From Catenulispora sp. MAP5-51 (lineage in GTDB: Bacteria > Actinomycetota > Actinomycetes > Streptomycetales > Catenulisporaceae), in NCBI RefSeq assembly GCF_041261205.1, contig NZ_JBGCCH010000003.1:62001-126000 (forward strand): a stretch of 64,000 nt of DNA, in the 5' to 3' direction. Positions 16,441-22,972 of the stretch are shown here, one piece after another (the first letter of the stretch is position 1; each line of letters opens with the position of its first letter). The position numbers were made by a program, and so were the translations under genes. Below the pieces are notes generated by a model. It worked only from the letters and a program-made list of their open reading frames with translations. It ran no database searches and was not told where the DNA came from.

Positions 16441-17202
16441 CTACTGCCCCGCGGACTTCCGCTCCTGCTCCAGCCACTCGTCGAAGGTCGTCGGCGCGAT
16501 GTGCGCGCGCTCGCCGGGCAGCAGGGTGTTCCCGGCCATCGCCGGCCCGAACAGGCCGCCGTCCCACGTCGGCTCCAGCTTGACGCTCTGGCCCCGGGCC
16601 TCCAGCGTGCGCCGCGCCATGTCCACCATGTCCTGCTTCTCCGGCCCGGCGACGTCGGCGAAGCGCCCGGTGGGCTTGCCGACGGCGACCATCGCCAGCA
16701 CCGCGGCGACGTCCGCCGGCGCGATCGGCTGCAGCAGCAGCGGGGCGATGGGGGCGACGCCGTTCTGCGTGACCCAGCCCGCGACCATGGCGGGGAAGTC
16801 GTGGAACTGGGTGGCCGGGACGATCGTCCAGGGCACGTTCCCGGCCTCGACCAGGCGCTCCTGCTCCCGCTTGCCGGCGTAGTGGGCGTTGCCCTCGGTG
16901 CGGGAGACGCCGACGATCGACAGCAGCACGTGGTGCCGCACGCCGGCCCGCTCCCCGGCGGCCAGCAGGTTCTCGGTGGCCTTGCCGAACCAGGCGACGG
17001 TCTCCTCCGGCGAGGCGGCCGGCCCGTTGCTGGCGTCGACGACGGCGTCCACCCCGGCCAGCGCCTCGTCCAGGCCGTCCCCGGAGATCAGGTCCACGCC
17101 CTGCTTGCGGCTGATCCCCACCACCTCGTGCCCGGCACGCTCCAGGGCCGCGACGGTGAGGGTTCCGATGTTGCCGGTGGCGCCGGCGACGGCGATGCGC
17201 AT
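16441..17202 (-). CDS. NmrA-like NAD(P)-binding protein (atypical SDR)
   Basis: A 253-residue protein. The Rossmann motif GATGNIG at residues 7-13 opens the fold, followed by a short second strand with SRKQ that favours NADP. The usual SDR catalytic YxxxK is represented by HYAGKREQE. NmrA-type proteins act as redox sensors or as quinone or ether reductases. It is divergent from an Rrf2 regulator with an inverted repeat between them, a common arrangement in which the Rrf2 protein represses the reductase. Confidence 0.85.
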   Translation of the reverse strand: MRIAVAGATGNIGTLTVAALERAGHEVVGISRKQGVDLISGDGLDEALAGVDAVVDASNGPAASPEETVAWFGKATENLLAAGERAGVRHHVLLSIVGVSRTEGNAHYAGKREQERLVEAGNVPWTIVPATQFHDFPAMVAGWVTQNGVAPIAPLLLQPIAPADVAAVLAMVAVGKPTGRFADVAGPEKQDMVDMARRTLEARGQSVKLEPTWDGGLFGPAMAGNTLLPGERAHIAPTTFDEWLEQERKSAGQ

Positions 17203-17279
17203 GGAGGTTCTCCTTGGTCGCGGGACCTGGACCCGTCCGGCCGCAGGACCCTGCTGCGTGCGGGATCGTGCCGCCGACT

Positions 17280-17317
17280 CTATCTCGGACTAAATAGATC
17301 CGCAATCTCTGAGATAG
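17280..17317. promoter_or_regulatory. Rrf2-type operator region between divergent genes
   Basis: CTATCTC (17280-17286) and GAGATAG (17311-17317) are inverse complements, and the right half also contains the perfect palindrome ATCTC-T-GAGAT (17305-17315). The region is AT-rich against the local background and lies 11 nt before the Rrf2 start. Confidence 0.6.
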
Positions 17318-17327
17318 AATCGCCGGC

Positions 17328-17795
17328 ATGAAGCTGCCGACCAGCACGGAATGGGTCCTGCACTGCGCCGCCTCCCTGGCCCAGCTGCAACCTGGCCAGA
17401 CCGCCTCGGCGGCGCAGCTGGCGGCCTACTACGACCTCCCGGCGCCCTACCTGGCCAAGCAGCTCCAAGCCCTGACCCGCGCCGGCATCCTGGCCGCCAC
17501 TACCGGCCCCCGCGGCGGCTTCCGCCTGGCCCGGCCCGCGAAGGACATCACCATGCTGCAGGTGGTGGAGGCGGTGGACGGAGCCGCCGCGCCGTACGAG
17601 TGCCGCGAGATCCGCCAGCAGGGCCGAGGCGCGTTGGCCGCCGAGGAGTGCCAGGAAACCTGCCCGCTGGCGCGCACCATGGCCGAGGCGCACGCCGCAT
17701 GGCGGGCCAGCCTCGCGGCGGTGTCGCTCGGGGACATCCTGGACGAGCTCCCGGCGAGCGCGCCGGGGCGGACGCGGCGGATTCTTTTGGGGTAG
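17328..17795 (+). CDS. Rrf2-family transcriptional regulator
   Basis: A 155-residue regulator. The winged helix occupies residues 1-80 (QTASAAQLAAYYDLPAPYLA, then LTRAGILAATTGPRGGFRLA, the conserved Rrf2 wing). Three cysteines follow around residues 92-117 (YECRE, EECQETC), the spacing used by IscR/NsrR-type members to bind an iron-sulfur cluster or sense thiol reactants. It is therefore probably a redox or nitrosative sensor. It likely represses itself and the divergent NmrA gene through the ATCTCTGAGAT site. Confidence 0.9.
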   Translation: MKLPTSTEWVLHCAASLAQLQPGQTASAAQLAAYYDLPAPYLAKQLQALTRAGILAATTGPRGGFRLARPAKDITMLQVVEAVDGAAAPYECREIRQQGRGALAAEECQETCPLARTMAEAHAAWRASLAAVSLGDILDELPASAPGRTRRILLG

Positions 17796-17830
17796 GGGAG
17801 GCCGGGCCGCCGGGCCGCGAAGCCAGATCG

Positions 17831-17960
17831 CCGCGCTGCCAAGTTGCTGGGCCGCTCGGCCGCGCTGCCAAGTTGCTGGGCCGCTCGGTCGCGCTGCCAA
17901 GCCGCCGCGCTGCCAGGTCGCTGGTCCGCGAAGCCAAGTCGCCGCGCTGCCGCCGAGCCG
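17831..17960. repeat. 29-bp tandem repeat tract
   Basis: CGCGCTGCC recurs at 17832, 17861, 17890, 17906 and 17943. The first three starts are exactly 29 nt apart, and the first two repeat units are nearly identical (GCTGCCAAGTTGCTGGGCC). It fills the gap between the Rrf2 gene and the convergent flavoprotein gene, where no gene is seen. Confidence 0.7.
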
Positions 17961-17989
17961 GCCCGCGCCGCCGCCTCCCCGCGGGCCCG

Positions 17990-18424
17990 CTACTTCCGCC
18001 GGATCTCGCGCACTCCGCCCTCGGGCGTCCACAGGCGGATCACCAGTTCGTCGTTCTCGACCGTCGTGAGCACCGCCTCCCGGATGTCCAGTTCGAACAG
18101 GTCCGAGCCCTCCGGGTCGCCGCTCGGCACCGCTGTCGCGACGCCGGCGAGCTTCGCGTCGCCGCCGTCCATCGAGCCGTCGCCGGGGTTGGCGTGCAGC
18201 GCGAAGCGGCCGTCGCGCTTGAGGTCCTTGCCCTTCAGGGCTTCCGCCATCGAGCCCAGGCGGAGGTGGCCGTCGTCGGTGAGGTCGACTTCGGTGCCGC
18301 TCACGCGGGGTGCGCCAGTCGTGCGCAGGGTGGCCAGCACGTGGTGCTTGGTCGCGGTCAGGCGGGCCCGGATCGGGGCGGCCAGGTCGGGTGCTGCGTC
18401 TGCGAACTGTTGCCAGGTAGCCAT
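17990..18424 (-). CDS. Pyridoxamine-5-phosphate-oxidase-like split-barrel protein
   Basis: A 144-residue protein with the FMN/F420-binding split-barrel pattern: HHVLATLRTTGAPRVSGTEV (strands 1-2), GHLRLGSMAEALKGKDLKRD (cofactor phosphate-binding region with the basic KxxDLxRD) and RFALHANPG. Family members are FMN- or F420-dependent oxidoreductases or haem-degrading proteins; the cofactor cannot be decided here. Start is ATG 18424. It is a single gene, convergent with the Rrf2 gene. Confidence 0.85.
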   Translation of the reverse strand: MATWQQFADAAPDLAAPIRARLTATKHHVLATLRTTGAPRVSGTEVDLTDDGHLRLGSMAEALKGKDLKRDGRFALHANPGDGSMDGGDAKLAGVATAVPSGDPEGSDLFELDIREAVLTTVENDELVIRLWTPEGGVREIRRK

Positions 18425-18542
18425 AGCTTCTCAGTCTGCTCCAGGGTTCTGACAAAGGGGCTGTGCGCCACTCATGGCAAACAACTGACAAAGAGTGCTC
18501 TTGGTCTGACAGGGTTGGGGTAGCGGTGCGGTGGCGCGGTGG

Positions 18543-18572
18543 TTGATGAAAAACGCAGATCGTGGTGACTAT
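18543..18572 (+). promoter_or_regulatory. Candidate promoter of the sigma-like membrane protein gene
   Basis: TTGATG (18543-18548) and GACTAT (18567-18572) with an 18-nt spacer, 44 nt before GTG 18617. Upstream, TCTGACA/ACTGACA heptamers recur three times between 18450 and 18515. Confidence 0.35.
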
Positions 18573-18616
18573 CCGCACCGTGAATCGTTCTTCACCCCGG
18601 AGAAGGGAGAGCCCTC

Positions 18617-20515
18617 GTGCTCGACGATCGCGACCGCCCCGCCGGCGGGCGGGAGGATCTCGAGGCGGCTTTGGTGCTGCACTATTCGCGCCTGGTCCGC
18701 ATCGCGTACCTGGCGCTGCCGCCGGAAGGCGACCGGCACGGCCGGGTGCTGGCGGCGCACGCCATAGCGCAGCGCACGCTGCCGGGCCGGCTGGTGCGGC
18801 GCTCGCCGAAGCGGGCGGACGGTGATTCCTACGCCATCTTGCGCCAGGCCGTCGTCGCCGCGGTGCTGCGCCGGAGGTGGTGGCCGCGCTCCCTGCACCA
18901 GCCCTATGTCTGGGGTCTGCGATTCTTCCCGCTCGGCGGCGGGTCGCAGGAGCTGGCCGTGGACGCCGCGCTGCGCGGTCTGAACGTGACCGCGCGCATG
19001 GCGTACGTGCTGCTGGCGCTCGAGGACCTCGGTGCCGACGAGGTGGCCGCGCTGCTCGCCGGCACCGGCGTGCGCGGCGTGCCGGCGGCGCTGGAGACGG
19101 CGCAGCGGCTGCTCGCCGAACATCCGGCCGACGTCCTGGAATCCTCGGAGTTCGACCCCTGCACGCTGCGCACCCGCCCCACCGACCTGTCCCGGCGCAG
19201 GCGCCAGGTCCGGGTCGCGACGGCCGTCGGCGCCGCCGCGCTGGCCGTGGTGCTGGCCGTCGTGATCGGCGTCGGCGGCTCCGGGCCGAGCGGCGCGGAG
19301 GCGGCGGCCGGCGCCGCGAACGCCGCCGCGCACACCCCGGTGCAAGTGGACGGCGCCGCGTGGCAGCAGAGTCCGCGGCTGGACTTCGGCGTGTGGCCGG
19401 CGCGCGGTGACGGGGACGCCGCGTCGTCCGCGGCCGTCGGGCAGGCGCTCGACGCCTGGGCGACGCAGCGTCCTGACGTCTACAAGCCCGGGCCCGATGT
19501 CGCCGACGGCCCGCCGTTGCAGCCGGTCCACGTCCTGTGGAGCGGGCACCTGGACGGCGCGACCGTCGTGCTCCTCTTCGACTCGACGCGGCTGGCCCGC
19601 TACACGCAGCCCGACGCGCCGACCGCCGACGATCCGGTCCGCCTGGACGTGGTGCGCGCCGACGACTCCGATCAGACCTCGGCCGGCGCCGTGGTGCTGC
19701 GCTCGACCGCGGCCGGCGACCGCTGGCTGGTGGCGCCGTGGGTGGACACCGTCGGTGTCAGGGACCTGCGAACCCCGGCGGTCGCGACCACGCCCGCCGC
19801 CGTGTCCGACGGCGTCACCGCGGCCGTGCCCGCGCCGCCGGCGTCCGGCTGCGGCTCCTGGCCGCTGATCCAGCTGCACGCGGCCCCGGCGGTCGGCGGC
19901 CAGACGGTCGCGATGACGGACCTCGGCGACGTGACCGGCACCAATCTGCTGTACACCGCGCCGCCGAAGATCGACCCGGCGCAGGCGCCGCGCGAGGTGG
20001 CGACCGTGGACACGTACGGCGCCGAATCGCGGGTGGCCTGCGGCCTGTCGGCGTTGCGGGGCCAGGGCGTGAAGCAGGTCGACACCTGGGTCTTCGCGCA
20101 GCAGCCGCTGCCGGAGTCTCAGGGCCTTGCGTCGTGGGTCTGCGTGCGCGCCGACCAGTGGAGCGGCAGCGGCTCGGCGACCAGCGAGTTCCTGCCGCCG
20201 GCGGTCGCGGCCCCGGCGACGGCGACCGGCAGCGAGTCGGACGGCAGGTCCTGCTCGGCGCTCGGGCAGAACGTCGTCGCGCAGGCCCGGTGGCGCGCCC
20301 CGGACGGGAAGACCTATCTGCTCGTCGCCGGGTCGCGGCACGTGGTGAAGGTCTCTGTCGTCGACGGCGCCGGAGCCGTGCGGCAGACGGTCGCAGCACC
20401 CGAGCACACCGCGGCCGTGATCCTCACCGGCGCGGCGGCCGCCACCGGCAGCGGCGTCGGCGTCCTGGACACCGGCGGGCAGCTGCGGCCGATGGATCCC
20501 CAGCAGGGGCAGTAG
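18617..20515 (+). CDS. Membrane protein with sigma-70-like cytoplasmic N-terminus
   Basis: A 632-residue protein from GTG 18617 (GGAGA 7 nt upstream). Residues 15-175 resemble a degenerate ECF sigma factor: a region-2-like helix (LVLHYSRLVRIAYLALPPEG) and a region-4-like helix pair (RMAYVLLALEDLGADEVAAL, then a weak HTH). A basic stretch RRRRQVR precedes one membrane helix (about 203-222, VGAAALAVVLAVVIGVGG). The remaining 400 residues are predicted extracytoplasmic, Ala/Pro/Thr-rich with paired cysteines. The layout resembles a sigma factor tethered to its own anti-sigma and sensor. Whether the N-terminus still binds DNA or RNA polymerase is open. The LacI gene follows 60 nt later. Confidence 0.75.
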   Translation: MLDDRDRPAGGREDLEAALVLHYSRLVRIAYLALPPEGDRHGRVLAAHAIAQRTLPGRLVRRSPKRADGDSYAILRQAVVAAVLRRRWWPRSLHQPYVWGLRFFPLGGGSQELAVDAALRGLNVTARMAYVLLALEDLGADEVAALLAGTGVRGVPAALETAQRLLAEHPADVLESSEFDPCTLRTRPTDLSRRRRQVRVATAVGAAALAVVLAVVIGVGGSGPSGAEAAAGAANAAAHTPVQVDGAAWQQSPRLDFGVWPARGDGDAASSAAVGQALDAWATQRPDVYKPGPDVADGPPLQPVHVLWSGHLDGATVVLLFDSTRLARYTQPDAPTADDPVRLDVVRADDSDQTSAGAVVLRSTAAGDRWLVAPWVDTVGVRDLRTPAVATTPAAVSDGVTAAVPAPPASGCGSWPLIQLHAAPAVGGQTVAMTDLGDVTGTNLLYTAPPKIDPAQAPREVATVDTYGAESRVACGLSALRGQGVKQVDTWVFAQQPLPESQGLASWVCVRADQWSGSGSATSEFLPPAVAAPATATGSESDGRSCSALGQNVVAQARWRAPDGKTYLLVAGSRHVVKVSVVDGAGAVRQTVAAPEHTAAVILTGAAAATGSGVGVLDTGGQLRPMDPQQGQ

Positions 20516-20528
20516 ACGATCGGCTGCC

Positions 20529-20557
20529 GTGCCACAATCCTGCTGGGGGTTTGGCAC
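20529..20557. promoter_or_regulatory. Inverted repeat before the LacI gene
   Basis: GTGCCA (20529-20534) and TGGCAC (20552-20557), 17 nt apart, lie 19-47 nt before the LacI-family start; a candidate autoregulatory site or promoter-proximal hairpin. Confidence 0.35.
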
Positions 20558-20575
20558 GTAGGACGGGGGAACGGA

Positions 20576-21583
20576 ATGCGGGTCACCATCGCCCATGTGG
20601 CGTTGCGAGCCGGGGTGAGCAAAGCCACGGTCTCGCGGGTGCTCAACGGAAAAGGGGAGACGGACGCGGCCACCGAGGCCCGGGTCCGGCGGGTCGTCAA
20701 GGAGCTCGGCTACGTGCCCAGCGCCCGGGCGGTGTCGCTGGCCAAGGGCCGGACCGGGGTGGTCGGCGTGCTCGCGCCCGCCCTCACCCGGCCGTGGCTC
20801 GCGCAGGTGATGCAGGGCGTCGTGGACTCGATGGAGAACAGCGGCCACGGGCTGATGCTGTTCACCCGCACCCGCGGCGACGACTCCTTCCGGCGCTTCG
20901 CCGGCCAGGTCGACGCCAACGCCTTCGACGGGCTGCTGGTGATAGAGCCCGAGGAGACGGCGCCCGCGGTGGCCGCGATGGCCTCGGCCGCGCTGCCCGT
21001 GGTCCTGATCGGCGACCGGGATGCCGGGCTGGGGATACCGGCCGTGGCCTCCGGGAACCGCCCCGGCGGGCGACAGGCCGCCGAGCACCTGCTGAGCCTG
21101 GGCCGGCACCGGCCGCTGGTGCTCGCCGGACCCGAGGGCTACGACTGCACCGCCGAGCGCCTGGAGGCCTTCACCGGCGTCTTCGCCGAGGCCGGATTCC
21201 CGATACCCCAGCAGGCCTGTTTCCCCGGCGACTACTCCGGCGAGTCCGGCCGCGTGGCCGTGTCGCGGGCCGTGGCCGACGGGATCGAGTTCGACGCCGT
21301 GTTCACCCACAACGACCTGTCGGCCTCGGGCGTCCTGCAGATGCTGGGGATGACGGGCCTGCCGGTGCCGGAGAGTGTGGCGGTCGTCGGGTTCGACGAC
21401 GCCGGACACGCCGCGCTCGGCGCGCCGGCGCTCACCGCGGTGCGCCGTCCGCTGCGCGACATGGGGGCCGAGGCGGCGCGGATGCTGGCCTCGGCGCTGG
21501 CCGGTGCGGCGGTCCCGGACGAGCCCGTCGAGATCGCGACCGATCTCGTCGTCCGGGAATCCACGGTCATCAGGACTCCGTGA
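20576..21583 (+). CDS. LacI-family transcriptional regulator
   Basis: A 335-residue regulator. The N-terminal HTH and hinge are canonical (TIAHVALRAGVSKATVSRVL, then LNGKG and VKELGYVPSARAVSLA with the minor-groove hinge). The periplasmic-binding-like domain follows from about residue 60 (GVVGVLAPALTRPWLAQVMQ). Such proteins repress sugar-utilisation genes until a sugar binds. No sugar operon is adjacent, so its target is unknown. ATG 20576 follows GGGGGAACGGA. Its 3' end overlaps the disrupted acetyltransferase by 14 nt. Confidence 0.92.
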   Translation: MRVTIAHVALRAGVSKATVSRVLNGKGETDAATEARVRRVVKELGYVPSARAVSLAKGRTGVVGVLAPALTRPWLAQVMQGVVDSMENSGHGLMLFTRTRGDDSFRRFAGQVDANAFDGLLVIEPEETAPAVAAMASAALPVVLIGDRDAGLGIPAVASGNRPGGRQAAEHLLSLGRHRPLVLAGPEGYDCTAERLEAFTGVFAEAGFPIPQQACFPGDYSGESGRVAVSRAVADGIEFDAVFTHNDLSASGVLQMLGMTGLPVPESVAVVGFDDAGHAALGAPALTAVRRPLRDMGAEAARMLASALAGAAVPDEPVEIATDLVVRESTVIRTP

Positions 21584-22147
21584 CGTCCTGCCGGTAGAAG
21601 TACAGCCCGCCCTCTTCTTTCACCAGCGCGAAGCCCGTCTTGTCCAGGACGCGTTGTGAGGGGGCGTTGCCGGTCTCGGTGTCGGCGACCATCGTGCGCA
21701 CCTCGGCGTGCGACCGGCAGAAGGCCACCAGACCGCCGAGGGCCCCGGTCGCGTATCCGTGGCCGCGGGCGCCGGGCACGAGCCCGTAGCCGAACATGAC
21801 CTGGCCCTCCTCGTCCGGGGGCCCCATCAATACTGCGACGCGGAGCGTCTCCTTAACGGGCGGTGGTGGGAGACGGGTGGGGCGATGGTGCCGATCGCCG
21901 CGCCGTCCTGGTCGATCCGGTAGCAGCCGAACGGGCCGGCGTCGTGCCCGGCCTCGGCCGCGCCCAGGAAGCCCTTCACGCCGTCGCGGTCGTCCTGCAT
22001 CGGGAAGTCCTCGGCCCAGCTGTCCTGCTCGCCGGGCGTGACGTCGACGATGCGGCGTCCCTCCTCGACGGTGAGCAGGTGCAGGCTGAGCCGTTCGGTG
22101 GATAGGCCGGTGGATAGGCCGGTGGATGGAGCAGTCAGGTCGGTCAT
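21570..22147 (-). pseudogene. GNAT acetyltransferase disrupted by an insertion/frameshift
   Basis: Two frames together make one GNAT protein. The first (22147-21827) gives STERLSLHLLTVEEGRRIVD and ends GCYRIDQDGAAIGTI, after which about 18 foreign codons run to a stop. The second (21830-21570) resumes at GPPDEEGQVMFGYGLVPGAR and contains the acetyl-CoA motif GARGHGYATGALGGLV. In intact relatives GTIG is followed directly by the FxGPPDEDG stretch, so roughly 55 nt around 21835-21885 look inserted. That segment contains GTCTCC and GGAGAC as an inverted repeat. The first frame starts inside the stop codon of the MBL gene (ATGA), so the pair was an operon. Confidence 0.7.
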
Positions 22148-22866
22148 GCGCGTTTGGCCTCTTTCAGGTAGCGCCGCACGGTCTCGCGGGCGTTCTGGGT
22201 CACATGCTTGCCGTGGGTGAACGCGGCGATCTCGTAGTCCATCTCGCCGAGGACGTCCGCGGTCTGCTGGTTGAGCTTGATGTCGTTGCAGAACGCGCGG
22301 ACGCCCCAGCTCAGTTTCCGCACGTTCCAGATCGAGTCGCCGGTGATCAGGACGCCGTCGGCCTCGTGCAGGAGCGCAACGTGCCCGGGGGTGTGGCCGG
22401 GGGTGTGCGTCACCCGCAGGCCGCCGCCGACCGGCAGCACGTCGCCGTCGGCGAACTCCTCGCCGACGATCACCTTGGCGAACTTGTTCGCCCCGGGGCC
22501 CAGCAGGTTCAGGATCTTGCCGCCCAGCGTCGAGCCGTCACGCCGCGGGGCGTGGCCGTCGCGGGCGTAGGGCGCGTCGATGGCGCTGATGGAGACTTCC
22601 GCGTCGGCGCTCTCCTTGATCTTCGCCACCCCGCCGGCGTGGTCGCCGTGGGCGTGGGTGAGCACGATGCGGTGGACGTCGGGCAGGCTCCTGCCCATCG
22701 CCTTCAGCCCGGCCTCGATGCGCTTGACCGAGCTGGGCATGCCGGTGTCGACCAGTGCGACCCGGCCGTCGTCCTCCAGGATCGCGAAGCTGTTGACGAA
22801 ATCGAACGGTCCGGCAGGGATCCGCCAGATCTGGGGGGTCAGTTGGAACGCCGCTTGGCTGGCCAT
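22144..22866 (-). CDS. MBL-fold metallohydrolase
   Basis: A 240-residue metallo-beta-lactamase-fold hydrolase. The zinc motif LTHAHGDHAGG is intact (HxHxDH), followed by the second-shell ligands HTPGHTPGHV and ITGDSI. This layout is shared by glyoxalase II, lactonases and general hydrolases, and the substrate is not evident. The start is ATG 22866, 8 nt after GAGGAG; the longer frame to 22974 adds unrelated residues. Divergent from the AfsR-like regulator 106 nt away and coupled to the broken GNAT gene. Confidence 0.88.
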   Translation of the reverse strand: MASQAAFQLTPQIWRIPAGPFDFVNSFAILEDDGRVALVDTGMPSSVKRIEAGLKAMGRSLPDVHRIVLTHAHGDHAGGVAKIKESADAEVSISAIDAPYARDGHAPRRDGSTLGGKILNLLGPGANKFAKVIVGEEFADGDVLPVGGGLRVTHTPGHTPGHVALLHEADGVLITGDSIWNVRKLSWGVRAFCNDIKLNQQTADVLGEMDYEIAAFTHGKHVTQNARETVRRYLKEAKRA

Positions 22867-22972
22867 CGTGGATGCTCCTCGACATTCGACAACGTTTTTG
22901 CCCATGATGGCCGGACCGGATTGCGCGCGCATTGCGCGGGAGCCGGGCGGGGTTCGACGGATGGGGCGGGAC

